NCBI RefSeq assembly: GCF_900591205.1
Contig: NZ_UUPU01000067.1
Span: 1-64,000, forward strand
Reading direction: 5' to 3'
DNA: 64,000 nt
Origin: Pseudomonas viridiflava
GTDB lineage: Bacteria > Pseudomonadota > Gammaproteobacteria > Pseudomonadales > Pseudomonadaceae
The notes beneath the pieces were generated by a model, which was not told the origin of the DNA, did no database searches, and saw only the letters and a program-made list of their open reading frames with translations. Both the position numbers and the translations under genes were made by a program. Shown here in pieces: positions 8,050-16,195 of the stretch; position 1 is the first letter of the stretch; every line of letters starts with the position of its first letter.

Positions 8050-9246
8050 TCAGCCGGCAGTGGCGGCGGGTTCACTGCGGGTGAGTTCGAGAGTATCGGC
8101 CAGGCTGTCCAACCCGACTCTTATGCGGCCGTAACCTGGGATGGCGTTCTGAACATGAGTGCCAATCTGTTCCAGGTGGCTGTCCATGGTTGCCTTATCG
8201 ACGCCAAATAGCCTGCCAAGACGATTGTGTTGGTTCAATTCACGCAACGCTCCGCTGACCGGGTTTTTGGCGATGGTTTCGATGGAGTTAGCCACGTCTT
8301 CAGGCACGCCGAATACCACCAGTGCGACGCCCAATCCATGGCCCGGGCTCCTGAGCTGTCTGAGAAACTCGTCGAAAAGCCCGCGCAAGTCATTGGCGCC
8401 GACGTTGTCCAAGGACTCGCGGACGACCTTGCGTGCATATTCTTTTTGGGTAATGCGTTCGAGCGACTGATCGGTGTTCAGGCCGTTTTTAACGAAGTAA
8501 AAACCATCTTTGCTGCCACCGTGCAGGTTCCCGTAAGCGTCGAAGGTGAACAACACCTTTTCTCCATCCGATCGGGTTCCGATGTAGGTCGCCCGCCCAT
8601 CGGGCGTGAGGCTATGCAGATGGGTCTTGATCAGGCCGTTGACGGGCGGCGGCTGGGTGACGTCTTGGTCCAGGCGCGCGAATATATCGCCCTTCTCGAA
8701 AGCGAAACTGCCGACCACTGCATCGATATCCCCAGCGGCGAACGCGGTCATTTTCTGTTTCACCCGATTCACCTGCATGGGCGCCAGATGATCAGAGAAA
8801 TGCCTGGCGAACTTGTCCAGCCTGGCCGGATCATTGGCCAGGTCTTTGAGCCAGGCAGTCATTTGCCCACGGGTGCTGAAGGCGTGAAACGAGGATTCTC
8901 CATCCTCTGGTATGTACAGCTGAAAATTCGGACCGTCCGCCGTTTCGGGCACACGCTTGATCATCACAATGTCGTTGGCTTGAGCGCCATCCACGGCAAA
9001 GGTGGAAACCTGCACACCCGGCGCACCGGCCTTGGGAGGTGACACGGCGGCAGTGGCCAGCGCACGCTCCTCGGCCGTCAGCGTGCCGTCGCGAAAGGCT
9101 GACCGTATGTGACTCATGTAGGCCAGATAGGCGATGTCGGCGTGATCGTCCTCACTGGCTAAGCGGATACCGCTCGCCGACGTGGGCTGTTGGTTCAAGG
9201 GAAGGGACATATTCTGCGGCGGGAGTGAGCTGAGTGCACTGAGCAT
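8050..9246 (-). CDS. Hypothetical protein, weakly like dermonecrotic-toxin-associated proteins
   Basis: A 398-residue protein that I do not recognise with certainty. It has no signal peptide or membrane helix. Residues about 90-145 (with LYIPEDGESSFHAFSTRG and MTAWLKDLANDP) resemble segments found in the very large DUF6543/dermonecrotic-toxin-like proteins of pseudomonads. A later region with LRSPGHGLGVALVVFGVPEDV contains a short hydrophobic stretch. AAGAGG seven bases before the ATG supports this start. It is single, flanked by housekeeping genes, and far shorter than the large toxins, so it could be an effector-like remnant, a stand-alone relative or something unrelated. Confidence 0.7.
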   Translation of the reverse strand: MLSALSSLPPQNMSLPLNQQPTSASGIRLASEDDHADIAYLAYMSHIRSAFRDGTLTAEERALATAAVSPPKAGAPGVQVSTFAVDGAQANDIVMIKRVPETADGPNFQLYIPEDGESSFHAFSTRGQMTAWLKDLANDPARLDKFARHFSDHLAPMQVNRVKQKMTAFAAGDIDAVVGSFAFEKGDIFARLDQDVTQPPPVNGLIKTHLHSLTPDGRATYIGTRSDGEKVLFTFDAYGNLHGGSKDGFYFVKNGLNTDQSLERITQKEYARKVVRESLDNVGANDLRGLFDEFLRQLRSPGHGLGVALVVFGVPEDVANSIETIAKNPVSGALRELNQHNRLGRLFGVDKATMDSHLEQIGTHVQNAIPGYGRIRVGLDSLADTLELTRSEPAATAG

Positions 9247-9347
9247 CGGAAAACCTCTTGAGGTGAGTAGTAAACTGCCTACCTCTGTGATCCAGGACCG
9301 TTGCTACGTTCCATGCCTGACCTGATGAGGGCCTTTTCGGATTGTCC

Positions 9348-9387
9348 AAACAAAACACCCTGCGAAAGCATAGCGCTCGCAGGGTGT
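9348..9387 (-). terminator. Rho-independent terminator of hpd
   Basis: On the minus strand ACACCCTGCGA pairs with TCGCAGGGTGT (11-bp arms, plus-strand 9355-9365 and 9377-9387) and is followed by TTTTGTTT. It lies 40 bases after the hpd stop codon. Confidence 0.9.
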
Positions 9388-9428
9388 GGGGGTGGACCGG
9401 CAGAGGATTTGCTCATGCCTTCAAACAA

Positions 9429-10505
9429 TCACTCGGTGGTCAATACACCCCGACGCACCTGGTCACGCTCGATTGATTCAAACAACGCCTTGAAGTTGCC
9501 CTCGCCAAAGCCGTCATCGCCCTTGCGCTGGATAAACTCGAAAAACACCGGGCCCATCAGGGTTTCCGAGAAGATCTGCAGCAGCAGGCGCTTGTCACCT
9601 GCAACCGAGGAGCCGTCCAGCAGAATGCCACGCGCTTGCAGTTGATCAACCGGCTCGCCGTGGTTCGGCAGGCGCCCTTCAAGCATTTCATAGTAGGTAT
9701 CCGGCGGCGCGGTCATGAAGCGCATGCCGATTTTCTTCAACGCGTCCCAGGTCTTGACCAGGTCATCGGTGAGGAAGGCCACATGCTGGATGCCCTCACC
9801 GTTGAACTGCATCAGGAACTCTTCGATCTGGCCGGCGCCCTTGGACGACTCCTCGTTGAGCGGGATGCGGATCATGCCATCCGGGGCGCTCATGGCCTTG
9901 GACGTCAGGCCGGTGTATTCGCCCTTGATATCGAAGTAGCGCGCTTCACGGAAGTTGAATAGCTTCTCGTAGAAGTTGGCCCAGTAGACCATGCGGCCGC
10001 GGTACACGTTGTGGGTCAGATGGTCGATAACCTTGAGGCCCGCGCCGAGCGGGTTGCGCTCCACGCCTTCGAGGTACACGAAGTCGATATCATAGATCGA
10101 GCTGCCTTCACCGAAACGGTCGATCAGGTACAACGGCGCACCGCCGATACCCTTGATGGCCGGCAGATTCAGTTCCATTGGGCCGGTCTCGATGTGGATC
10201 GGCTGGGCGCCCAGTTCCAGGGCGCGGTTGTAGGCTTTTTGCGAGTCCTTGACCCGGAACGCCATGCCGCACACCGACGGGCCGTGTTCAGCCGCGAAGT
10301 AGGAGGCGATGCTGTTGGGCTCGTTGTTGAGGATCAGGTTGATCTCGCCCTGGCGGTACAGGTGCACGTTCTTGGAGCGGTGGGTCGCGACTTTGGTGAA
10401 GCCCATGATCTCGAAGATCGGCTCCAGGGTGCCCGGGGTCGGCGAGGCGAACTCGATAAATTCAAAGCCCATCAGGCCCATTGGGTTTTCGTATTGGTCG
10501 GCCAT
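9429..10505 (-). CDS. hpd: 4-hydroxyphenylpyruvate dioxygenase
   Basis: A 358-residue Fe(II) dioxygenase that converts 4-hydroxyphenylpyruvate to homogentisate in tyrosine breakdown. The length equals the well-studied P. fluorescens enzyme. The three iron ligands can be seen: His in VIDHLTHNV, His in IQHVAFLTDD and Glu in FFEFIQRKGD. The N-terminal vicinal-oxygen-chelate half begins MADQYENPMGLMGFEFIEF. It is a single gene ended by its own terminator; the homogentisate genes are not in this window. Confidence 0.97.
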   Translation of the reverse strand: MADQYENPMGLMGFEFIEFASPTPGTLEPIFEIMGFTKVATHRSKNVHLYRQGEINLILNNEPNSIASYFAAEHGPSVCGMAFRVKDSQKAYNRALELGAQPIHIETGPMELNLPAIKGIGGAPLYLIDRFGEGSSIYDIDFVYLEGVERNPLGAGLKVIDHLTHNVYRGRMVYWANFYEKLFNFREARYFDIKGEYTGLTSKAMSAPDGMIRIPLNEESSKGAGQIEEFLMQFNGEGIQHVAFLTDDLVKTWDALKKIGMRFMTAPPDTYYEMLEGRLPNHGEPVDQLQARGILLDGSSVAGDKRLLLQIFSETLMGPVFFEFIQRKGDDGFGEGNFKALFESIERDQVRRGVLTTE

Positions 10506-10750
10506 TTCGGCACCTCATCATTCTTGTAGTGAGCAATCAATCAGTTGCGAGCAAGGATGAGGTTGCACGGTGGCGCGCAGGAAAGGCCCCGCACGCTGCG
10601 GGCGAGGAAGTCACCAAAAATGAGGGGGGAGCCGAGTAGCTTCATGATTACATCAGTCTCTGGCGGCCGAGGCTTGCGTGAGCGCAAGTCCATATTCTTG
10701 TATGCGTAAACCGATTCTACACAGCGTAACCGTATTTGTCCGTACTCTTA

Positions 10751-11665
10751 TCAAATCCCCATTGCCTTGGTCGGTGCAAGGGGTTTGTTGCACCAGTAGA
10801 TGCCCAGCAAGATAACGGCCCCGCCCACCAGCATCGGCACGCTCAGTTGTTCGCCGAGCAGCAGGGCACCGCTGATCACTGCAGTCAGCGGGTTGAGGGC
10901 GATAAACACGCCAGCGCGCGTCGCGCCGATGCGCCGGATGCCGTCGTAGTAGCCGATATACGCCAGGGCCGACCCCAGCACGCCCAGGTACGCCAGGCTC
11001 AGCCACTGTGCCCGGTGAAGGTTACCAAGCCCTTCTGCGCTAAGGTTTCCCGTGGCAAGCGTGGTGATGCTCAGCATCAGTGTGCCCAGCAATACCGACC
11101 AGGTAACGGTCTGCAAGGGCCCCAGGCTTTGGTTGAGCCCACGGGAACACAGGGAATAGACGCCCCACCCCGCCACACAGCCGAGGATCAGCAAGTCTCC
11201 GACCCAGGCATTCGCCGTTTCCTGCAATAACTGGGGGTTACGGCTGACAATCACTGTGGCCGCGCCAACCAGGCACAGGCCAATCCCCATCAGTTTGATG
11301 CGGCCCAGGCGCTCTTTGAACAGCAGCCAGCTCGCCAAGCCGATCACCGCCGGGTTCAACGCGACAATCAACGAGGCCCGGGACGCGTTGATGTACTGCA
11401 ACCCATAGAAAAAACACAGGTTGTAGAAAAAAATCCCGAAAAACCCCAATACCGTCAGTTGCGCCAGCTGCCGCGGCGTCGGGCTGACCAGTCGAATGCG
11501 CGCCAGGGCCATGAACAGCAGCAGCGCGACGCTGGCCAGGATAAACCGCAGGCTGGCGGCCAGCAGTGGGTTGATCTGATCCATCAGCAAACGCCCGGCG
11601 ACAAAAGTGCCGCCCCAGATCATGGTGACGGCGGCGAGTTTGCAATAAGTCAGGCGATCGCTCAT
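10751..11665 (-). CDS. EamA-family (DMT) transporter
   Basis: A 304-residue inner-membrane protein with about ten helices in two EamA repeats. WGGTFVAGR in helix 1 and the NPAVIGLASWLLFKERLGR and NPLTAVISGALLLGEQLS repeats are diagnostic. Family members export amino acids or other small metabolites; substrate unknown. It is divergent from the LysR gene at 11743 with a 77-base shared promoter region, so that regulator is the likely controller. The 245 bases between this gene's end and hpd hold only the hpd promoter region as far as I can see. Confidence 0.9.
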   Translation of the reverse strand: MSDRLTYCKLAAVTMIWGGTFVAGRLLMDQINPLLAASLRFILASVALLLFMALARIRLVSPTPRQLAQLTVLGFFGIFFYNLCFFYGLQYINASRASLIVALNPAVIGLASWLLFKERLGRIKLMGIGLCLVGAATVIVSRNPQLLQETANAWVGDLLILGCVAGWGVYSLCSRGLNQSLGPLQTVTWSVLLGTLMLSITTLATGNLSAEGLGNLHRAQWLSLAYLGVLGSALAYIGYYDGIRRIGATRAGVFIALNPLTAVISGALLLGEQLSVPMLVGGAVILLGIYWCNKPLAPTKAMGI

Positions 11666-11742
11666 GCGAGTGGGCTCAAGGCAGCGGAGAATTCGCGTAT
11701 CCTGCGACTAATGATTGATCATCGTAAAATGAGTGTTTACTC

Positions 11743-12669
11743 ATGACCCTGACCCAACTGGAAATCTTCTCCCTGGTGGCCGAGCTTCAAGGCTTCACCC
11801 CTGCCGCTCACCGCCTGGGCATCAGCCAATCGGCAGTGTCCCATGCCATCAAGGCACTCGAGCAGGAACTCGGCGTAGCGCTGTTTCGGCGCCATCAGAC
11901 GCTGGTAGAACCGAGCGACATTGGCCAGCAACTGCTGGGGCGAGCCCGTGCGATGCTGGGGCTGGCCAATACCCTGCAACAGGAAGCCGCCGATGCCCGC
12001 GGCATGAAGCGCGGCACCTTGCGCATTGGTTCATTCGGGCCGACCGCGTCGGTTCACCTGCTACCCGGTATTCTCAGCCGGTTTCGCGCCGCCTACCCGG
12101 GGATTGAGGTGCACGTAGACGAAGGCCCCGACCGGCAAGTGCTGCAGTGGCTGGATGAGCGGCGGATTGATGTGGGCTTTGTGGTGCTGGAGCAGGAACG
12201 CTTCGACACCTGCATGCTGTTCGAGGACCAGATGGTGGCCCTGCTGCCCGCCGACCATCCACTGGCCGCACGCGAGACGCTCGCCCTGCGGGACCTGTGT
12301 GACGACCCGTTTATCCTCACCGAGGCCGGCTCCTCTGAACTGGTCACGCGCTTGTTCAACGCCCACCAATTGCGACCCAAGGTCCGCTACCGTTGCGCCC
12401 AGCTCCTCAGCACCCTCGAAGCCGTCAGCCGTGGGGATGGCTTGAGCATTGTCGCAGAAGCTTCATTGCCGCAGGCCCACGACCCGCGCTATGTAAAACG
12501 GCCACTGTCGCCCGCGGTCTCGCGCAGGATCGGCCTGGCGGTGCTCGATCGCCGCCAGTCTTCACCCGCCACCCTGGCCTTTATCGAAATTGCGCAAAGC
12601 CTTGGTGCGGCGAGCATATTTCAACCGAGCCGTCTATCATCCGGGCATCCCGGGCCCGCCCTCCGGTAA
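11743..12669 (+). CDS. LysR-family transcriptional regulator
   Basis: A 308-residue LysR protein: winged helix in residues 1-60 (MTLTQLEIFSLVAELQGFT, then LGISQSAVSHAIKALEQELG) and a periplasmic-binding-like effector domain from about residue 88. It lies divergent from the EamA exporter and probably controls it. Confidence 0.92.
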   Translation: MTLTQLEIFSLVAELQGFTPAAHRLGISQSAVSHAIKALEQELGVALFRRHQTLVEPSDIGQQLLGRARAMLGLANTLQQEAADARGMKRGTLRIGSFGPTASVHLLPGILSRFRAAYPGIEVHVDEGPDRQVLQWLDERRIDVGFVVLEQERFDTCMLFEDQMVALLPADHPLAARETLALRDLCDDPFILTEAGSSELVTRLFNAHQLRPKVRYRCAQLLSTLEAVSRGDGLSIVAEASLPQAHDPRYVKRPLSPAVSRRIGLAVLDRRQSSPATLAFIEIAQSLGAASIFQPSRLSSGHPGPALR

Positions 12670-12699
12670 AACCCTCTGCGCAACAGGCCCAAAAACCCT

Positions 12700-14241
12700 A
12701 TGCCCCTCACTGTCAAAGGCCCTCGAAAGCCCCTCACCCGCCATTCGATCAGTGTGCTGTGCGGGCTGCTGCCGGTCTTGCTGGGTGTAGTCATCCTGCA
12801 TTGGCAGGCCGAGCGCAGCCTCGAACTGAGCACCGCGCAAACCGCAGAAGAGGCCGTGCGCCAATTCGACCTGATGCTCGACAACACCGCCCTCGCCGCC
12901 CGGACTTTGCTGCCGTTGGCCGGTCAGCCTTGCGACAACGGTGCCCAGTTGGCGCTGCGTGAGCAGGTCACACGCCGGCCGTTTGTGCGGGCCACGACCC
13001 TGTCCTGGCAAAAGAATATCTATTGCAGCTCATTGTTCGGCAGCAATTACGCGTCGCCGGTCAATCCGGACGACTACGTGGATGGGCGGTTGTGGTTGAT
13101 GAATGGCAACCCGGTGACACCCGACACCGCGCTGCTGGTGTACCGGTTGGTCGACGGCGACAAAGCCGCGTTTGCCTCGATTGATGGCTACCACCTGACC
13201 AATGCCCTGCGCCTGATCAGCCGTTATGCGCAGCTGGTTCTGCAGGTGGGCCCTCACTGGCTCGGCGCCGATGGCAAAGTGCGCAACACTGCGCTGCCGG
13301 AGTTTGCCGTAGCCCACCAGCACCTGGTGTCCGGGCGTTATCACTACAGCGTCGACGCCGGGATGCCGGCCGGGGAAGTGTGGCGCTATATGCAGGCGCG
13401 GTATCCGGCGCTGTTCAGTCTGGTGCTGTTCTTTGGTGTGCTGGCGGGCCTGATTGCGCATTGGTTGCAAAAGCGCGTTTCAGCGCCCACCCATGAGCTG
13501 CAACGGGCGTTGGGTGCCAATGAATTTATCCCGTACTTTCAGCCGGTAGTGCGTGGCGACACCCGCGAATGGGCGGGCTGCGAAGTGCTGATGCGCTGGA
13601 AGCATCCGAAGGAAGGTCTGGTACGCCCGGACCTGTTTATTCCGCTGGCCGAGGATTGCGGCCTGATCGTCCCCATGACCCGCGCCCTGCTCCGACAAAC
13701 CGCTGCGCAACTGGCACCTCATGCATCGCGATTCAGCCCGGGCTTTCATATCGGGGTCAATATCACCGCCCGCCACTGCGAGGATCTGGCGCTGGTGGAC
13801 GATTGCCGAGAGTTTCTCGCCGCGTTCGCGGCTGGCCAGGTCACGCTGGTGCTGGAGCTGACGGAGCGCGAGCTGATCGTACCCACCGATATCACCCGTC
13901 GCCTGTTCGAAGCCCTGCACCTACTGGGCGTGATGATTGCCATTGATGACTTCGGCACCGGCCATTCCAGCCTGAGTTACTTGCGCAACTTCAACGTGGA
14001 CTACTTGAAAATCGACCAGAGTTTTGTCGCCATGATCGGTGCGGATGCACTCTCCGGGCATATTCTCGACAGCATCATAGAATTGTCCGGCAAGCTCGAC
14101 CTGGGCATCGTTGCAGAAGGCGTGGAAACAGCGCAACAGTGCGAATATCTGGCGGCGCGAGGCGTGGAATTCCTACAGGGCTACCTGTTCGGCAGACCTT
14201 TACCTTGCGACGAGTTGATTAAATCCTTGTCCAGCCATTGA
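12700..14241 (+). CDS. Cyclic-di-GMP phosphodiesterase, CSS-motif plus EAL domain
   Basis: A 513-residue membrane protein. Helix 1 (about 18-36) and helix 2 (about 228-252) enclose a periplasmic CSS-motif sensor domain with cysteines in GQPCDNG and NIYCSSLFG. The cytoplasmic EAL domain (about 265-510) has CEVLMRW at the signature position, so EVL replaces EAL. The other catalytic residues are present: Asn in NITARH, Glu in VLELTERE, DDFGTGHSSL, Lys in YLKIDQSF and Glu in VAEGVET. It should hydrolyse c-di-GMP. CSS domains in this family are controlled by disulfide formation, so periplasmic redox state is a likely signal. It begins 30 bases after the LysR gene. Confidence 0.93.
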   Translation: MPLTVKGPRKPLTRHSISVLCGLLPVLLGVVILHWQAERSLELSTAQTAEEAVRQFDLMLDNTALAARTLLPLAGQPCDNGAQLALREQVTRRPFVRATTLSWQKNIYCSSLFGSNYASPVNPDDYVDGRLWLMNGNPVTPDTALLVYRLVDGDKAAFASIDGYHLTNALRLISRYAQLVLQVGPHWLGADGKVRNTALPEFAVAHQHLVSGRYHYSVDAGMPAGEVWRYMQARYPALFSLVLFFGVLAGLIAHWLQKRVSAPTHELQRALGANEFIPYFQPVVRGDTREWAGCEVLMRWKHPKEGLVRPDLFIPLAEDCGLIVPMTRALLRQTAAQLAPHASRFSPGFHIGVNITARHCEDLALVDDCREFLAAFAAGQVTLVLELTERELIVPTDITRRLFEALHLLGVMIAIDDFGTGHSSLSYLRNFNVDYLKIDQSFVAMIGADALSGHILDSIIELSGKLDLGIVAEGVETAQQCEYLAARGVEFLQGYLFGRPLPCDELIKSLSSH

Positions 14242-14325
14242 ATAGCCATGCACTAGGCGCGATGAAATAATGTTAGTAGGACAAAAGACATGATTTACTC
14301 GTAGCGAATTAACTACTACAATTTT

Positions 14326-14352
14326 TTCCTGCCTGTGTTGCACTCGCAGGAA
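14326..14352. other. Stem-loop in the mvaT upstream region
   Basis: TTCCTGC (14326-14332) pairs with GCAGGAA (14346-14352) over a 13-base loop, then GGCGTCTTTT follows. It could be a weak terminator for the EAL gene or part of the mvaT leader. The AT-rich surroundings (14260-14440) probably hold the mvaT promoter. Confidence 0.4.
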
Positions 14353-14439
14353 GGCGTCTTTTCTGAGTTGCCTTAAAGCTCTTGGCTTATAGCTTTGTTT
14401 ACAGTTGATATCAGCCATACACTATTTGGAGTACCTATT

Positions 14440-14805
14440 TTGTCCAGACTCGCCGAATTTCGCGCAGCAGAAAAAGCCCTTCAAGAGCAGCTTGCCCAGC
14501 TGGAATCCCTGAAGAACGACGCCGGCCTGAAGAAGGAAATCGAATTCGAAGAAAAGCTTCAAGGGTTGATGAAGACTTACGGCAAAAGCCTGCGTGACAT
14601 TATCGCCATCCTTGATCCCAACCTGGGCAAGGCCGGCGCTTCTGCCGCCCCGGCTCCCAAGCAGCGCCGTGCACGCGTGGTCAAGGTTTACCAGAACCCA
14701 CACACTGGCGAACTGATCGAGACCAAAGGCGGCAACCACCGCGGCCTCAAAGCCTGGAAAGAACAGCACGGTGCAGAGACCGTAGAGTCCTGGTTGCGCA
14801 AGTGA
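14440..14805 (+). CDS. mvaT: H-NS-family xenogeneic silencer MvaT/MvaV
   Basis: A 121-residue nucleoid protein that binds AT-rich DNA and silences foreign and surface genes. The N-terminal coiled-coil oligomerisation region (MSRLAEFRAAEKALQEQLAQ and on to about residue 55) is followed by a linker and the DNA-binding domain with NPHTGELIETKGGNHRGLK, whose KGGNHRG loop inserts in the minor groove. I chose the TTG at 14440 because GGAG stands eight bases before it and the family starts at this residue; an in-frame start 45 bases upstream would add residues unlike the family. A strong terminator follows. Confidence 0.93.
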   Translation: MSRLAEFRAAEKALQEQLAQLESLKNDAGLKKEIEFEEKLQGLMKTYGKSLRDIIAILDPNLGKAGASAAPAPKQRRARVVKVYQNPHTGELIETKGGNHRGLKAWKEQHGAETVESWLRK

Positions 14806-14825
14806 TCAAGCGGCACTAATAAAGA

Positions 14826-14850
14826 GCCCCGCCGATGCGGGGCGTTTTTT
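14826..14850 (+). terminator. Rho-independent terminator of mvaT
   Basis: GCCCCGC (14826-14832) and GCGGGGC (14837-14843) form a stem with a CGAT loop, followed by six T residues at 14845-14850. Confidence 0.95.
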
Positions 14851-14915
14851 ATTCAAGGGTTCGAAACCGAACTTAAATAACATTTCATTTTGTTCAAATT
14901 CGCCCGCCCACGCCT

Positions 14916-15452
14916 TTAAAGTTTCAGGCTGTCGCGTACCGAAGTGACTTCATCCTTACTGGCTTCGTAGGCTTGCGCCTGGCCTGCGTATGAAAAAACA
15001 TAGGCTTTATCGGTATCAACAGCGCCCACCAATGTTTGTGACAGCACGTGTCGGCCGTTTTCGGTAATCACGCAAGTAGTTTCCAGCGCCTCAAGGCCAC
15101 TCAATGTTGTAGGGCGCATTTTGGTGCACACACTTTGATAACCGCCTTGGGCGAAATCCTTCTGGATAGATTTACGCATTTCCAGCAACACGCCTTGAAG
15201 ATTAACTTTGTGCCCCGCCTCAATCGGCGTACCGGTCAACTCCATGACCATCAAGGTCGTACCATTTTCATCGTTCTTGATTGCGCGTTGGCGCGACACA
15301 TTCGAAGGCTTCACCGGCGCTTGATCATCGGGCACCACTTCCTCCACTTGCCAGCCACTGGGCCAGTGAATCTGCGGGTCGGCCGCCAGCACAAAGGGGC
15401 TGCCCAACAGTAGGCACACAGCGCTCAACAGCGATTTACGAGATTCGATCAT
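14916..15452 (-). CDS. DUF4946-like secreted protein
   Basis: A 178-residue protein starting MIESRKSLLSAVCLLLGSPF with a Sec signal peptide likely cut after VLAA. The mature part opens DPQIHWPSGWQVEEV and resembles the DUF4946 family of small exported pseudomonad proteins, function unknown. The ATG at 15452 gives a proper signal peptide; the frame extends ten codons upstream but that would bury it. Two cysteines (CTKMRP, TTCVIT) could form a disulfide in the periplasm. Confidence 0.75.
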   Translation of the reverse strand: MIESRKSLLSAVCLLLGSPFVLAADPQIHWPSGWQVEEVVPDDQAPVKPSNVSRQRAIKNDENGTTLMVMELTGTPIEAGHKVNLQGVLLEMRKSIQKDFAQGGYQSVCTKMRPTTLSGLEALETTCVITENGRHVLSQTLVGAVDTDKAYVFSYAGQAQAYEASKDEVTSVRDSLKL

Positions 15453-15611
15453 TGCACATAACGCCCAAGGTCCAAGCGACAAAGTTTGAGGCTCGCCACC
15501 CTCGCTCGCAAGGTCTGCGCGACCTTTTTCATTTGGCGCAGCCGGTGGGCCTTGCGTATCATGGCCCGGCTACGGATGCTTGCCGCAAGCCCATTTTTTT
15601 CTGGAGGGCCC

Positions 15612-16133
15612 ATGAGCCTGCACGAATTGAACACTTTCCCGGGCGTCACCGCCCAGCCTGACACCGCCACCTCGAACTTCGTGTTCAACCACACCATGCT
15701 GCGGGTCAAGGACATCACCAAGTCGCTGGACTTCTACACCCGTGTTCTGGGGTTTTCGCTGGTTGAAAAACGCGACTTCCCGGAAGCCGAATTCAGCCTG
15801 TATTTCCTGGCCCTGGTAGACAAATCCCAGATCCCGGCCGACGCCGCCGAACGCACCCAGTGGATGAAGTCGATCCCGGGCATCCTGGAACTGACTCACA
15901 ACCACGGCACCGAAAACGATGCCGACTTCGCCTACCACAACGGCAACACTGACCCGCGTGGCTTTGGCCATATCTGCATTTCGGTGCCGGACATCGTCGC
16001 CGCATGCGAACGTTTTGAAGCCCTGGGTTGTGACTTCCAGAAACGCCTGACCGATGGCCGCATGAAGAGCCTGGCATTCATCAAGGATCCGGATGCGTAC
16101 TGGGTTGAGATCATCCAGCCAGCACCGCTGTAA
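15612..16133 (+). CDS. gloA: Lactoylglutathione lyase (glyoxalase I)
   Basis: A 173-residue metalloenzyme that isomerises the methylglyoxal-glutathione hemithioacetal to S-lactoylglutathione. Metal ligands of the family are visible: His in FNHTMLRVKD, Glu in ILELTHNHG, His in GFGHICISV and Glu in YWVEIIQP. CTGGAGGGCCC precedes the ATG at 15612; upstream in-frame codons to 15486 lack family features. The length fits the longer, eukaryote-like glyoxalase I form found in pseudomonads. Confidence 0.96.
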   Translation: MSLHELNTFPGVTAQPDTATSNFVFNHTMLRVKDITKSLDFYTRVLGFSLVEKRDFPEAEFSLYFLALVDKSQIPADAAERTQWMKSIPGILELTHNHGTENDADFAYHNGNTDPRGFGHICISVPDIVAACERFEALGCDFQKRLTDGRMKSLAFIKDPDAYWVEIIQPAPL

Positions 16134-16147
16134 AGGTTTCATGCAAT

Positions 16148-16178
16148 AAAAAACCCCATGATCACTCATGGGGTTTTT
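16148..16178. terminator. Bidirectional terminator between gloA and ahpF
   Basis: AAAACCCCATGA (16150-16161) and TCATGGGGTTTT (16166-16177) form a 12-bp stem with a TCAC loop and T or A runs on both sides, ending the convergent gloA and ahpF transcripts. Confidence 0.93.
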
Positions 16179-16195
16179 CATTTCCGGGCCAGGAT

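Noticed and set aside
14395..14439. Earlier start for mvaT
   Set aside because: It would add 15 residues unlike the H-NS/MvaT family and lacks a ribosome binding site; TTG 14440 has GGAG at the right distance.
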